DNA of 64,000 bases from Thalassospira sp. HJ. GTDB taxonomy: Bacteria; Pseudomonadota; Alphaproteobacteria; Rhodospirillales; Thalassospiraceae. Position numbers and translations under genes: made by a program. How positions within the stretch are numbered: the first letter of the stretch is position 1; every line of letters starts with the position of its first letter. Below are positions 24,840 through 36,695 of this stretch, piece after piece. The notes under the pieces are model-generated. The model ran no database searches. It saw only the letters and a program-made list of their open reading frames with translations, and was not told the DNA's origin. Location: positions 434,001 through 498,000 of the forward strand of contig NZ_JYII01000012.1 in assembly GCF_000948415.1 (NCBI RefSeq), written 5' to 3'.

Positions 24840-27608
24840 TTACGCCTCCTGCTTTTTCAAAAGCAGCATCGAAAGCAGGGTCAATGCCGGGAAGAAGATC
24901 AAAAGACTGATCAGTTCGGGATAAAGCTCCGCAAAGCCAAGCGCCTTGGTGAATGTGCCGACACTGATCGACATGAAATGCGATGTCGGAATCGCCTTCG
25001 ACATCAGCGCCGAGACGCCCTCGAGCGAGGAAACCGGCTGCATCATTCCGGAAAACATCACCGATGGCACCATGGTCGCAATCGCGGTGCCAAAAAGGGC
25101 TGCGATCTGGGTGCTGGTAAAGGACGAAATCAAAAGTCCCAAGCCCGTGGTCGCGGTAACAAACAGGATCGCCCCGGTCAAAAGGGTCAGGCCATTGCCA
25201 CGCAACGGTACCTCAAACCAGAACAGCGCCATCGCACTCATCAGGAAAAAGTTGATCAGGCCAAGCGCCACATAGGGCAATTGCTTGCCCCACAAAAACT
25301 CAAGCTTGGACACCGGCGTCACATAAAGGTTGGTAATCGATCCCAGTTCCTTTTCGCGCACCACACCGACTGCCATCAGGACGGCGGGGATAAACACCAG
25401 CAACAGCGCAATCACAGACGGCACCATGGCATAGATGCTTTTGAAATCCTGATTATAGCGAAAACGCGTTTCAATCCGCAGCGGCTGGCCGGTATCAGAA
25501 CTTCCGACATCACGTTTAAGATTCTCGCTTAAATACAGCTGATGAATGCCTTCGACATAGCCATGAATGGTCTCGGCGCGAAACGGCATGGAGCCATCAA
25601 TAAACGCGCCGATCTCCGGGCTGCTGCCGCGCCCGACATCGCGTCCAAACCCCGGCGGAATTTCAATCGCCAGCGTGATCTCGCCCGCAAGCAACCTTGC
25701 CTCAAGATCATCAATACTGGTCAGCGGTTCTTGTGCTTCGAAATAACGCGATCCCGACAGGTTCTCGGTATAGGTCCGGCTTTCCGCACTCTGATCACGG
25801 TCCAGAACCGCATAGGTCAGGTTTTCAACATCAAATGTAATGCCCCAGCCAAAGACCGGCATCAGGATCGCGGTGCCAATCAGGGCAAACATCAAACGGA
25901 TCGGATCGCGGACCAGTTCCATGGTTTCACGCAGCGAATAGGCCCACAACCGCCGGAAACTGAACAGCGACGCATGCGCCGGTTTCCAGTTGGCCTGATC
26001 ACCATTCGACGCGCTCAATGCATCTTCCGGGGCAGGGGCGGGGGTGGATTGCCCGTCCTCGCCGTCGGCCTCTTCCAAATGGCTGATAAACGCTTCTTCC
26101 AACGTCTCGCAGCCACGTCCCTTGGTGATCGCATCTGGCGTATCACTGATCAAAACCTTGCCGGCATGCATCAGTGAAATGCGATCGCAGCGCTCCGCCT
26201 CGTTCATGAAGTGGGTGGAGATGAAAATCGTCACCCCCTGATCACGCGAAAGCTCGACCAGCAATTCCCAGAACCCATCACGCGCCACCGGATCAACGCC
26301 CGATGTCGGCTCATCCAGAATCAGGATTTCCGGATTGTGAATGATCGCAACTGCCAGCGACAGGCGCTGACGGACGCCAAGCGGCAACCGTTCGCTCAGA
26401 TCATCATGATAGGGGCCAAGGCCGAACCGCTCGGAAAGCTCCTTGATCCGTGGTTTGATCTTGTCTTTCGCGATGTGAAACAGATGCGCATGCAGCTCAA
26501 GGTTCTGCATCACGGTCAGTTCGGAATAAAGCGAGAAGGCCTGGCTCATATAGCCAACCCGATTGCGCAGTGCGATGTCCTGCCCATCGACCGGTTTGCC
26601 AAACAATTCCGCCATGCCCTCGGACGCATTCAAAAGCCCGGTCAGCATCTTCATGGTCGTGGTCTTGCCGCAACCGTTGGAGCCGAGAAATCCGAAAATC
26701 TCGCCTTTCTCGATCCGGAAGCTGACATCATCCACGGCGGTAAAGTCGCCAAACTTCTTGGTCAGATGCTCGGCGACAATCGCTGGCGTGTCGCCATGAA
26801 TGGTGCGCTCCGGGATATTCAGTTCATGGTGATCACGCCGCTGTTCTTCCGGCAGAAGCGCGATAAAGGCGGCCTCAAGTGTGTCTGATCCGGTGCGTTC
26901 AAGAATTTCATCGGCCGTACCACTCGCCAGCACCTTGCCGTCATTCATTGCAATCAACCGGTCAAAGCGCGCGGCTTCATCCATATAGGCCGTCGCCACC
27001 AGAACCGTCATTTTGCTTTGCGTCTGGCGGATCGCATCGATCAGTTGCCAGAATTGCTGACGCGACAGCGGATCAACACCGGTGGTCGGCTCGTCCAAGA
27101 TCAGGATGTCCGGGTCATGGATCAGCGCACAACAAAGCCCAAGCTTCTGCTTCATCCCCCCCGAAAGCTTGCCCGCCGGGCGCTCGGTAAAGGGATCAAG
27201 TCCGGTCGCCTCAACCAGACGTGCAATGCGTTCATCACGCTCACGTTTGCCCTGACCAAACAGGCGGCCGAAAAACTCAAGGTTCTCGCGCACTGTCAGA
27301 TCCATATAAAGGTTCTTGCCAAGCCCCTGGGGCATATAGGCAATGCGCGGCAGGATCGCGTTGCGGTGCCTGGCATCCGTCATCGATCCGCCAAGCGTCT
27401 CGACCGTGCCATCCTGCACCTTGCGCGCACCCGATATCAGGGCAAGCGCACTTGATTTACCGACCCCGTCCGGGCCGATAAAGCCAACCGTCTGGCCCAC
27501 CGGAATTTCAAGGCTGATGCCGTCAAGCGCTGCGACCTTGCCATAGCGGTGCGAGACGCCTTCAAGCCTTACGGCGATCTGATCAACGTGATCGGTGTTT
27601 TCCACCAT
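24840..27608 (-). CDS. rbbA: Fused ABC transporter ATPase-ATPase-permease, RbbA-like
   Basis: The 922-residue protein joins two ATPase domains and an ABC-2 permease. Domain 1 has [25 protein letters not shown] and [13 protein letters not shown]; domain 2 has [14 protein letters not shown], a degenerate signature [11 protein letters not shown] and [14 protein letters not shown] polar linker precedes the permease from about residue 555 with six helices. E. coli RbbA has the same plan and was described as a ribosome-associated ATPase; an export role with YhhJ and YhiI is also likely. It is the middle gene of the yhiI-rbbA-yhhJ operon. Confidence 0.88.
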   Translation of the reverse strand: MVENTDHVDQIAVRLEGVSHRYGKVAALDGISLEIPVGQTVGFIGPDGVGKSSALALISGARKVQDGTVETLGGSMTDARHRNAILPRIAYMPQGLGKNLYMDLTVRENLEFFGRLFGQGKRERDERIARLVEATGLDPFTERPAGKLSGGMKQKLGLCCALIHDPDILILDEPTTGVDPLSRQQFWQLIDAIRQTQSKMTVLVATAYMDEAARFDRLIAMNDGKVLASGTADEILERTGSDTLEAAFIALLPEEQRRDHHELNIPERTIHGDTPAIVAEHLTKKFGDFTAVDDVSFRIEKGEIFGFLGSNGCGKTTTMKMLTGLLNASEGMAELFGKPVDGQDIALRNRVGYMSQAFSLYSELTVMQNLELHAHLFHIAKDKIKPRIKELSERFGLGPYHDDLSERLPLGVRQRLSLAVAIIHNPEILILDEPTSGVDPVARDGFWELLVELSRDQGVTIFISTHFMNEAERCDRISLMHAGKVLISDTPDAITKGRGCETLEEAFISHLEEADGEDGQSTPAPAPEDALSASNGDQANWKPAHASLFSFRRLWAYSLRETMELVRDPIRLMFALIGTAILMPVFGWGITFDVENLTYAVLDRDQSAESRTYTENLSGSRYFEAQEPLTSIDDLEARLLAGEITLAIEIPPGFGRDVGRGSSPEIGAFIDGSMPFRAETIHGYVEGIHQLYLSENLKRDVGSSDTGQPLRIETRFRYNQDFKSIYAMVPSVIALLLVFIPAVLMAVGVVREKELGSITNLYVTPVSKLEFLWGKQLPYVALGLINFFLMSAMALFWFEVPLRGNGLTLLTGAILFVTATTGLGLLISSFTSTQIAALFGTAIATMVPSVMFSGMMQPVSSLEGVSALMSKAIPTSHFMSISVGTFTKALGFAELYPELISLLIFFPALTLLSMLLLKKQEA

Positions 27609-27619
27609 GGTGGGGTACT

Positions 27620-28630
27620 CTATTGCGCGGTCTGACGCAGGGTCGCGTCATCAGGCACATTCGGGGTGAATTCATTCGGCCAGTCATTGTGATCGGCCAG
27701 CATGATATAGGCCTCCCCCGGAAGGCCGGTTTTCACCCGTTTGAGGTGCTCGTTAAGCAGTTCCTGATCAATCCGCACCTTGACGCGGAACATCAGCTTG
27801 TCGCGCTCGGCCCGGGTTTCGACTTCGCGCGGGGTGAATTGCGCATCATCGGCGACAAACGATACCTTGGCCGGGATGACAACGCTTGGCGCGGCATCAA
27901 GGATAATCCGCGCATCATTGCCGACAAAGGCCAGACCGGCCTGACGTGTCGGCAGGAACACATTCATATAGACATCGGTCAGATCGATCATGGTGATCAC
28001 CGGACCACCACCCGATAAAACCTCGCCCGGTTCGGCAAGGCGATATTGCACGCGGCCATCGCGTGGTGCCTTCAGGACCGAATCATCAATCTGAACTTCA
28101 ATGCCTTCAAGCTGGGCTGATGACGCCGCAACATTCAATCGCGAACTGGTCAGGCGCGCTTGTGCTGCTGTCAGGGCCGCCTTGGCGATATCGCGATCGG
28201 CACGGCGCTGATCGACTTCCTGTTGGGAAATGTTGTTGTTTTTCACAAGCTCTTCAGCGCGTGAAAGCTGCTGCTCGGCAAAGGAAAGCTCGCTCTCGCG
28301 CTGCACGATCTGGGCTTCGGCCTCGGCAATGCCCTGTTCGGCGGCCGCGACTTCGGCGCGCGCACGCGCACGGCTTGTCATCAGCTCGGCCGTATCCATG
28401 CGGGCCAGGATCTGTCCACGCGTGACCTGATCACCTTCCTCGACCAGAACTTCTTCGACCCGGCCGGCATATTTGGTCGCAACCCGGATTTCCTCGGCTT
28501 CAATCCGCCCGTTGCCCGATGCGATGAATTCCGGAAGCTCGGATTGCTGTGACTGCCAATAGGCATATCCACCCCCGGCAGCAGCGACAATCACCACAAG
28601 CACGATCAACACAGCACGCAAGCTTTTCAT
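27620..28630 (-). CDS. yhiI: HlyD-family membrane fusion protein, YhiI-like
   Basis: A 336-residue periplasmic adaptor anchored by one N-terminal helix ([22 protein letters not shown]). It has a biotinyl-lipoyl-like half ([26 protein letters not shown]), an alanine-rich coiled-coil hairpin over about residues 75-170, and the second lipoyl half ([23 protein letters not shown]). It links inner-membrane ABC-2 exporters to the outer membrane. ATG 28630 has GGAG six bases upstream; the frame to 28705 adds a proline-rich stretch and is less likely. First gene of the operon. Confidence 0.88.
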   Translation of the reverse strand: MKSLRAVLIVLVVIVAAAGGGYAYWQSQQSELPEFIASGNGRIEAEEIRVATKYAGRVEEVLVEEGDQVTRGQILARMDTAELMTSRARARAEVAAAEQGIAEAEAQIVQRESELSFAEQQLSRAEELVKNNNISQQEVDQRRADRDIAKAALTAAQARLTSSRLNVAASSAQLEGIEVQIDDSVLKAPRDGRVQYRLAEPGEVLSGGGPVITMIDLTDVYMNVFLPTRQAGLAFVGNDARIILDAAPSVVIPAKVSFVADDAQFTPREVETRAERDKLMFRVKVRIDQELLNEHLKRVKTGLPGEAYIMLADHNDWPNEFTPNVPDDATLRQTAQ

Positions 28631-28918
28631 TCCATTCTCCGGTATCGGGGGGCGGACCAAGGCAGGGCATTGGCAGGCCGGGATGGGTTTTTCAATGATG
28701 GTCAAACCATCTGACCAAATGTCACATCTCTTTGCAACGCAACATTCTCTGGAATGATCCTAGGTGATTGTTTCGCTCCGGGCATTGATGTTGCGCAAAG
28801 CGCTTTTTTCGAGGGCGCTTGGAATTATGTACACAATTAAGGGTGGAATTTTATCCCTGTTTTGCCTTATTATAGCGTGTTTTCTAATGTTCAATATCTA
28901 GTTTAGATGGGGGTTCAT

Positions 28919-29128
28919 ATGGCCATAAGTGATCATGATTATGTCAACTTTTCCGAAGAATATGAGTTGAACTATCACCTGAGAAAAGTTGACAAACGTC
29001 AAACTGAAGGTAATCGGGATATACTAGTGGTGATGGGGAAAGAGCTGAAAAAAGACCTAGATAAAGCTCGTTTGACACATGCAGAGTTTCATCCATACGT
29101 CTCCAAGCAAAAACATCGATTGGAATAA
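28919..29128 (+). CDS. Small hypothetical protein
   Basis: A 69-residue basic, hydrophilic protein. GGGGG lies five bases before ATG 28919, which is preferred to the in-frame ATG 28907 that overlaps that site. The opening (SDHDYVNFSEEYELNYHL) faintly recalls DUF3606-type small proteins, but the match is too weak to assign. AT-rich codons place it with the following HEPN gene as accessory DNA; the two are 220 bp apart in the same direction. About 200 bp upstream toward yhiI holds no gene. Confidence 0.5.
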   Translation: MAISDHDYVNFSEEYELNYHLRKVDKRQTEGNRDILVVMGKELKKDLDKARLTHAEFHPYVSKQKHRLE

Positions 29129-29351
29129 CTTAAATTCAGTCGGGGCTGGGGACAGTAATTCGTACATAATAACTGTCTAAGTATCTCTCGGCGCGGGCTT
29201 TCTTAATGTCCTCACTGATCGTTTCTGAACAGTGGGTTTGATAAATGATGTGCGGAGCGGATCTTTGTGTAAACGTGGTCGTGAATACTGTGCTTAAACA
29301 GTGCCTGATTTTCGATCTGGGTGAGCGTTTCTGCGGAACTCTGAGAACTCA

Positions 29352-30833
29352 ATGAGTAATGAAACTGAACAGATCAGAACGTTATTTGAGCAGATTGACA
29401 GGGATGTTGACGAAGAGAATGAAGAAGGCTTGCGAGCTTTTGTTGAGCGTAAATCTGAGTTGCTAAAGGAGATACCTGAAGATAGTCACGCACTATTTTT
29501 TTATGGTGTTGCCAATGCGTACGGCGGCATTCGGAAGTGCCAGGGCGATGCCAAAGAGTGGTGGAATGACCCACTTAGATTTGGTGAGATTCTTTATCTT
29601 CGTAGGTCGATTTGTCACCCATCCTTTTTGTGGAGTAATCCAATTCCACGCGCTAGGTCGAGAACCAATCTTGGAATAGCGTTAAGTAGGACCGGTAGGA
29701 TTGTTGATGCTATTGATCAGCTGAATTTTGCCTTGCTGCACGTTCCTGACTTTGGGATGGCTCTTTGCCATATTGGCTGTTGCTTGCTCTCTTATGCAAA
29801 ACTGCTGCACGACCCTGGTCATACTGACATAGTTTTACGGGAAGCTCGAAGCCATCTCTCATCCGGTATTAAAAAGGGGCTTTGGTTTCAAGGTGAGGAG
29901 ATCGCAAGAGATTACTTCGACAAGTATCTTTCTAATTTAAATGAGTATTTAAATCAGTGCGATGAAGGGTTCCCTTATCGGAGTGACCCTTACCCTAAAA
30001 GGACATCTAAGAGAGAAGTACGGTTTCGCGATTGGGCTGCCACGAGAAAGCTCTTTATTAATCCGCTAAATGATTTGGGGCATTGGCCTTTAGCAGCTCG
30101 CGATGTTATGCACTTGCCGCCTCATTCCTATGGAATTCGAGATGAGCCTAGATTTCCAAAGTTCTTCGATGTCATAAAATCTGAGTACATTGGAGCCCGA
30201 GGGTTGCTGTACGAGGCGATGGCGCTGCCTGAAGCCAGATATATGCTGAAAGATGTAACTTTGTTCGATCATTACGATGGGGGAATATTTGGCCCTCGCG
30301 TGGAGAAGTTAAAAGCCGCTTTTCGATCAGGATACTCAATACTTGATAAGGTCGCGATGTTCTTGAACGATTATTTTGAACTTGGCCATTCTGAACGCGA
30401 TCTGAACTTTTCAAAGTTGTTCCAAGACCCAAAAGACCGACAACAATCCCATCCAAAAATCGCGGAGATCATGAGTTCGCCTTTGGCTGGTTTGTACTCA
30501 ATCCGTGCAGACCTCTACAAAAGCGATTCTGGTTTCAGAGATGCTACAGAACCCGATGCGCGTGATCTCGCACGATACAGAAATGCTATGGAACATCGTT
30601 TTTTGACATTCCATGAATACTTGGCGTTTGCTGGAAGCAAGAACATAACGACGCAAGTTCAGATTGATGATTTCGAGGCTAAAGCCTTGCGGATGTTGAA
30701 GTTGGCAAGAGAAGCGATAATATACGTGGTTCTAGCAATGCAAAATGAAGAACTAAAGCGGCAAGCGGAAAAACCTAAGGGTAAGCTCGAGGCAACAGTC
30801 TTTGGACGTCCATATAAGCATTGCAAGATTTGA
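29352..30833 (+). CDS. TPR-containing protein with LA2681-like HEPN domain
   Basis: A 493-residue soluble protein. Residues about 100-150 form TPR-like helices (RARSRTNLGIALSRTGRIVDAIDQLNFAL), and the C-terminal half matches my recollection of the LA2681-like HEPN group. The HEPN hallmark R-x4-H is present at R410-H415 within RYRNAMEHR, so ribonuclease activity is plausible. HEPN RNases act in toxin-antitoxin, abortive infection and stress responses. Codons are AT-rich compared with both flanks, indicating transfer. No antitoxin partner is adjacent except possibly the 69-residue gene upstream. Confidence 0.7.
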   Translation: MSNETEQIRTLFEQIDRDVDEENEEGLRAFVERKSELLKEIPEDSHALFFYGVANAYGGIRKCQGDAKEWWNDPLRFGEILYLRRSICHPSFLWSNPIPRARSRTNLGIALSRTGRIVDAIDQLNFALLHVPDFGMALCHIGCCLLSYAKLLHDPGHTDIVLREARSHLSSGIKKGLWFQGEEIARDYFDKYLSNLNEYLNQCDEGFPYRSDPYPKRTSKREVRFRDWAATRKLFINPLNDLGHWPLAARDVMHLPPHSYGIRDEPRFPKFFDVIKSEYIGARGLLYEAMALPEARYMLKDVTLFDHYDGGIFGPRVEKLKAAFRSGYSILDKVAMFLNDYFELGHSERDLNFSKLFQDPKDRQQSHPKIAEIMSSPLAGLYSIRADLYKSDSGFRDATEPDARDLARYRNAMEHRFLTFHEYLAFAGSKNITTQVQIDDFEAKALRMLKLAREAIIYVVLAMQNEELKRQAEKPKGKLEATVFGRPYKHCKI

Positions 30834-31015
30834 GGTTGCGAAGATATCCGTTGTGTTCTGCGACCGCTAAACTTGAACAACTGTTCTGCCTTCCTCTTTC
30901 TCTCACCAATAGAACCTATGAAGCCCCCTCATAAATATCGGCTACTTTGGCGGGGATTGTTGCCGGCGTTTCGGCTATATTGCGCCTGAATTTTTCTTAA
31001 AGGATAGTTTGTTCC

Positions 31016-32140
31016 GTGTTTCTGTTTCACGTCGTCGTTGGTCTTGCCTGCTTATATGTTCTGTTGCGTCATGTGCGCCATCTGGCCTGGCCGCGCTGGG
31101 CCAAGATCGCTTTTGCAGTTTTGCTGGTGATCGGATCGCAGCATCACCTTTATGCCCGCATCGCCTTTGGCAGCATGTTCGTTCCCGAATTCCCGCAACC
31201 GATTGTGGTGGCGGTCAATGTTGCGTTCGGCGTGATCTTCTTCCTGCTGTGGTTCCAGCTGGCCTATGACCTGATCGGCTTGCTGCTGCGCTGGGTGATC
31301 CTGCGTCGCAAGGTGCACGGCCCGGTCGTTTTGCGCACCATCATGTCCTTTGCTGCCATCGCACTGGCCTGCTTTGGTGTCGCGCAATCGATGCGCGTGC
31401 CTGACGTCAAGGAAATGGATGTCACCATCCGGGGTCTCCCCGACGGGTTTGACGGCTATCGTATGGTCCAGCTCACCGATCTTCACATCAGCAAACTTTA
31501 TGAGCGTCCCTGGGTGGCCGAGGTTGTGGCAAAAACCAACGCGCTTGAACCCGATCTGATCGTGATTACCGGTGATCTGATCGATGGTGAATTGCCGCTG
31601 CGCTATGACGATGTCCAACCGCTGCATGACCTTAAGGCACCCGATGGCGTCATCACCATTCCGGGCAATCATGAATATTATTTCGGCTATGAAAACTGGA
31701 TGAACCACTATGGTGGGCTCAATATGCTGACGCTTGAGAACGCGCATATCGTTCTTGAGCGTGGGCGCGATCAGCTCACCATCGCCGGGGTCACTGACTT
31801 GCGTGCTGATCGTACCAACCGGCCCGAACCCGATGTCGCCAAGGCGCTTGAAGGCAGCCCGGAAAACGCACCCATCATCCTGCTGGATCATCAACCAAAA
31901 ATGGCCCGTGATGCAGAGCCGCTTGGTGTCGATCTGCAGCTTTCCGGTCATACCCACGGCGGCATGGTCGCCATCTTTGACAATATCGTCGCCCTTTTGA
32001 ATGGCGGCTTTGTCTCTGGCATGTATGACATCGGCGACATGCAGCTTTACGTCAATAACGGCACCGCCCAATGGCCGGGCTTCGCCATCCGCGTCGGCGT
32101 GCCCGCCGAACTCACCGTCATCACGCTCCGCAAGGGCTGA
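31016..32140 (+). CDS. Membrane-anchored metallophosphoesterase
   Basis: A 374-residue protein with GTG start and AAAGGA upstream. Four hydrophobic helices occupy residues 1-125, followed by a calcineurin-like phosphoesterase domain with all metal motifs: DLH (155-157), GDLID (186-190), GNHE (217-220) and GHTHG (311-315). Homologues of the YkuE/YaeI type include phosphodiester hydrolases acting on lipids such as UDP-diacylglucosamine or undecaprenyl derivatives; the substrate is not evident. It is transcribed alone and followed by a repeat and a terminator. Confidence 0.9.
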   Translation: MFLFHVVVGLACLYVLLRHVRHLAWPRWAKIAFAVLLVIGSQHHLYARIAFGSMFVPEFPQPIVVAVNVAFGVIFFLLWFQLAYDLIGLLLRWVILRRKVHGPVVLRTIMSFAAIALACFGVAQSMRVPDVKEMDVTIRGLPDGFDGYRMVQLTDLHISKLYERPWVAEVVAKTNALEPDLIVITGDLIDGELPLRYDDVQPLHDLKAPDGVITIPGNHEYYFGYENWMNHYGGLNMLTLENAHIVLERGRDQLTIAGVTDLRADRTNRPEPDVAKALEGSPENAPIILLDHQPKMARDAEPLGVDLQLSGHTHGGMVAIFDNIVALLNGGFVSGMYDIGDMQLYVNNGTAQWPGFAIRVGVPAELTVITLRKG

Positions 32141-32164
32141 TCAGAAACACGCCTTTGCCTTCGT

Positions 32165-32271
32165 CGTCATTCCCGCGCAGAGCTTGTGCCCGCGAAGGCG
32201 GGTACGGGAATCTATATCGGTGGGCATCGGTGGCCCAAGCGACGGATTCCGGGTCTGCGCCCGGAATGACG
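32165..32271. repeat. Intergenic palindromic repeat (REP-like)
   Basis: The element begins CGTCATTCC and ends GGAATGACG. Each half is a hairpin: ATTCCCG ... CGGGAAT around a CCCGC/GGCGGG core on the left, and ATTCCGGG with CCCGGAAT on the right. Such extragenic palindromes are common in Proteobacteria. A related hairpin with the same GGGAATGACGGG end occurs at 62359-62382. Confidence 0.75.
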
Positions 32272-32292
32272 GGGCTTCATGATCGAAAACAG

Positions 32293-32326
32293 AAACGGCG
32301 TCCTGATTGCTCGGGACGCCGTTTTC
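32293..32326 (+). terminator. Terminator after the metallophosphoesterase gene
   Basis: AAACGGCGTCC (32293-32303) pairs perfectly with GGACGCCGTTT (32314-32324), followed by T residues. It lies between convergent genes. Confidence 0.8.
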
Positions 32327-32384
32327 CTTGTGATGGTGGCACAAGGGGAGGGGCGAGAATTTGTTGGAGTGGATGGTGTAGGCG

Positions 32385-33805
<1,421 letters not shown>

Positions 33806-33825
33806 ATCAACCAACGGAGCCCCGC

Positions 33826-34701
33826 ATGCAGGCGCTGCTTGATCTCAAATTGCTGACAACCTTCGTCCGTGCCGCCCATGCCGGCACACTCAGTGCCGCC
33901 GCCATTCAGGTCGGGCGCACCCAATCAACTGTCACCATGCAGATACAGCGTCTTGAAGATGCGCTCGGTCAAAGCCTGTTTCACCGCTCGGGCAGCGGTG
34001 TGCGCTTGACCGGGGCGGGGGAGCGTTTTCTGGGCTATGCCGAACGCATCCTGCGCCTGCATGATGATGCGGTTTCAAGCTTCTCCGATCAGGGATTGCG
34101 CGGCGCGATCACCTTTGGCTGCCCGGAAGATTACCTGATCGCCTTTTTCCCAGCCCTGCTCAAAAGCTTCGGTGCCATCCATCGCGATATCGAAATCCGC
34201 GTGGTTTCGGCCCCGACGCCGGAATTGCAAAAACTCCTGCATGCCCGCCAGATCGACATGGCGCTGGTCTCGACCCCGGACATCGCAAACGGGGGCGACT
34301 TCATCCGCACCGAACAACTCGCCTGGGTCGGCAGCAAACCCACCCTCGAACTCCATGATTTCAATCAGAATACCGGGCCACAAACCCCGATCCCGCTGGC
34401 ACTCGCCGCGGCAAATTCGCTCGATCACCGCTCGGCCCGCGACGCCATGGACGAAGCCAAACTGCCCTATCAGATCGCCTATGCCAGCAACAGCCTGGCT
34501 GGCCTGATCGCCGTCACCCGCTCAGGCCTTGCCATCAGCGTCATGATGCAAAAGGCCGTCCCGAGCGACCTGTTCATCCTCAAATCCCCACTACCACCAC
34601 TGCCCAAACTGGGCCTGCGCGTCATCACATCAGAACTCAATCCGACGCCTGCGACCGACGCCTTCGCCGATCACATCACCAAGATGCTGCCGTTTTTGTG
34701 A
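33826..34701 (+). CDS. dgdR: LysR-family regulator, DgdR-like
   Basis: A 291-residue LysR protein with N-terminal helix-turn-helix (LLTTFVRAAHAGTLSAAAIQVGRTQSTVTMQIQRLEDALGQSLFHR) and a periplasmic-binding-like effector domain. In Burkholderia the dialkylglycine decarboxylase gene is repressed by a LysR-type DgdR encoded divergently; the arrangement is the same here. Assignment to DgdR rests on context more than on sequence. Confidence 0.85.
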   Translation: MQALLDLKLLTTFVRAAHAGTLSAAAIQVGRTQSTVTMQIQRLEDALGQSLFHRSGSGVRLTGAGERFLGYAERILRLHDDAVSSFSDQGLRGAITFGCPEDYLIAFFPALLKSFGAIHRDIEIRVVSAPTPELQKLLHARQIDMALVSTPDIANGGDFIRTEQLAWVGSKPTLELHDFNQNTGPQTPIPLALAAANSLDHRSARDAMDEAKLPYQIAYASNSLAGLIAVTRSGLAISVMMQKAVPSDLFILKSPLPPLPKLGLRVITSELNPTPATDAFADHITKMLPFL

Positions 34702-34739
34702 ATGGCAGATAATCCCGCCGGTACCCAAAACTGGTGTGT

Positions 34740-35948
34740 TTAAAGCAGATTGGCAGTCGGGCGGATCAGGTTCGTATCATACCAACCTTGCAGTGTTTTA
34801 CTGCCAGCGTATTGCGTCCACGTCGTCACAGACTGAACCGGGTTCCAGTTGTTCGGCGCAAGAAAAACAGTCGTGCCACGCTTCTCGCTAAACGGTGAGG
34901 CGCCGTAGGTTGCGATATTCCATTTTGTTGTTTGATGGACGGAAAAATCCTGTCCGTGGCGTCCTTTTGCCCCAAATCCGCGCGACAATATACCAGGCCA
35001 ACCTTCAAGCTGGAAGAAGGTGTTCGGTGCAAGCCAGGACGTGTTCCCGGCAAGCAAGGAGCATACAAACGGGCAAGGAGTTGGCGCGTCATCTGCGGTG
35101 ATTGCATCAGAAAGTGCACCAAGGGCTGCACCGAATATGGTTCTTAAAGTACTGCCGGTTCGTGCGCCGATATAACCGCCAAGCATGGTGCCTGTGGTCG
35201 ATCCGCCGATATCATTGGGATAGGCATATCCGGCACCGATATTGGTCAGGCCTTTTGCCCCGGAATAATGCGAATGCATATATGCGGTGCTGGTCTTCTC
35301 ATAAAGTGCACCGTTTTCCTTGAACATATCTAGGAACGAGGGCGGTGTTCCGAATGGGATATCATCAACCGAGTTGATCGCAACGAAATGCGCACCTGTT
35401 GCAAACAGTTCAAGGAAAGCAAGAATATTAAATTGCTTTTGTGCTGCCGCCAGTCCCCTTGGCTGCGCAATTTCCGTGTTTGTCAGAAAAAGATCGGCGC
35501 GCTCATATCCGTCGATATCATAGACCGGTGCTGAATTCGGACCCGCGACCGGGCTGTGATACGTAATATCGGGAACATACAATGCCGAATGATTGGCCTG
35601 TACATAGGCTGCAATACTTTCAAACAGGGCAATATCCGTGGCGCGTGTGGTCGCCGGAACGCCATTTGTCGGAGTGTTTGCTATACCAAGCACATGGTTG
35701 GTCCAGATGGTGAACCAAAGCTCCAATATTGCCGCCTGGGTCGCATTATCAATCAGCCAGTAACCGGGTTGATCAGCCTGAGCAGCAGCCAGAATACCGT
35801 TTGTCATCGCGGTGGGATTGCGCACCTGACCCGTACCGTTTTGGAATAACTTGTTGATAAAAGTTGAGACAGAGTTCTGGTCTGCCGGGCTGTTCTGGTT
35901 GTAAGGGATCGGCAATGTGATTGCGTTATGTGCGGTGGCAAAATTCAT
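34740..35948 (-). CDS. Hypothetical protein with glycine-zipper-like segment
   Basis: I do not recognise this 402-residue protein. It has no signal peptide, and begins with an Asn/Pro-rich stretch (AITLPIPYNQNSPADQN). The middle contains YMHSHYSGAKG and then a Gly-rich hydrophobic segment (GGSTTGTMLGGYIGARTG and RTIFGAALGALSDA, near residues 245-280) with GxxxG spacing like glycine zippers, which can insert into membranes. A CPFVC pair follows, then an aromatic-rich C-terminus. It is the second gene of a two-gene unit, 51 bp after the helical protein gene. A secreted or pore-forming effector is one possibility, not shown. Confidence 0.7.
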   Translation of the reverse strand: MNFATAHNAITLPIPYNQNSPADQNSVSTFINKLFQNGTGQVRNPTAMTNGILAAAQADQPGYWLIDNATQAAILELWFTIWTNHVLGIANTPTNGVPATTRATDIALFESIAAYVQANHSALYVPDITYHSPVAGPNSAPVYDIDGYERADLFLTNTEIAQPRGLAAAQKQFNILAFLELFATGAHFVAINSVDDIPFGTPPSFLDMFKENGALYEKTSTAYMHSHYSGAKGLTNIGAGYAYPNDIGGSTTGTMLGGYIGARTGSTLRTIFGAALGALSDAITADDAPTPCPFVCSLLAGNTSWLAPNTFFQLEGWPGILSRGFGAKGRHGQDFSVHQTTKWNIATYGASPFSEKRGTTVFLAPNNWNPVQSVTTWTQYAGSKTLQGWYDTNLIRPTANLL

Positions 35949-35999
35949 GACGTGAACCCATCTTCAATTGTGTTTGATGATCGCGTTGCAGCACGTGCC

Positions 36000-36524
36000 T
36001 TATTTGGTTTTGAACCAGGAAGGGGCGGTGAATTTGGCTTCGGTGACTTTGGGTTTGATCGATACACCCGCCATGTTTTCCTGTGCCGTCTCGACCTCGG
36101 TATTCAAGCCAGCGGCCAACAGGTCCGCCTGCATGGCTGCCACCACGGAGCTGAGCTCGGTGCCAAGCTTTTCAAGTGTCGGGTTGTAAAGCGTGCTGGG
36201 ATAGCTGGATGGACGCATCAATGCCCCTTTGGGGGCTGTTTTATTGGCGTCAATCTGCAAGTCGATCAAAGTCAGCAAAACCTCTTCAATCGTTTGGACA
36301 GCAATAAAACTTTCCTCGATCTTCGCCAGCAGGGCGATGGGATCATCCCCCTTTTTGACTGATCCACATGCGTCAACCAACTGCTGATAGGTGGTTACTT
36401 CTTCTTTAAGCAGTCTGATCTGATCGGGAATGGTTGTTTTGCTATCCTTGATCTCCACACCGGTTTGCAAGCCATCACTGATCTTCCAGATGGCATTCCA
36501 TTCCGTATTGAAATCTTTCAGCAT
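36000..36524 (-). CDS. Hypothetical helical protein, first gene of an unrecognised operon
   Basis: A 174-residue, mostly helical soluble protein begun at ATG 36524 with GGAG eight bases upstream; the frame can be read to 36668 but without a good start site. The central part (IRLLKEEVTTYQQLVDACGSVKKG and LLAKIEESFIAVQTIEEVLLTL) looks like antiparallel coiled-coil helices. No family was recognised. It precedes the 402-residue glycine-zipper-like gene in the same direction, so the products may interact. AT-richer codons and the neighbouring gene stump suggest acquired DNA. Confidence 0.65.
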   Translation of the reverse strand: MLKDFNTEWNAIWKISDGLQTGVEIKDSKTTIPDQIRLLKEEVTTYQQLVDACGSVKKGDDPIALLAKIEESFIAVQTIEEVLLTLIDLQIDANKTAPKGALMRPSSYPSTLYNPTLEKLGTELSSVVAAMQADLLAAGLNTEVETAQENMAGVSIKPKVTEAKFTAPSWFKTK

Positions 36525-36695
36525 TGATCGCGCTCCGTTGCAGCGGTTTGTACCCACAGCAACGACGCAATTCAGGAAGATGTTGTGATGTGAAAAGGTG
36601 ACCTTGGGGAAAAGGTCTAAGACTTTGCGAAGCCCGGTCATGGTCATGTTTGTCGAGCAAATTACCAAGATGTCGGCAGGCGGCGGTGGGTAAGG

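Noticed and set aside
23961..25532. 523-residue plus-strand frame rich in His, Arg and Gln
   Set aside because: Antisense to yhhJ and the 3' part of rbbA; composition is typical of a shadow frame.
31052..32071. 339-residue minus-strand frame
   Set aside because: Antisense to the metallophosphoesterase gene with all its metal motifs.
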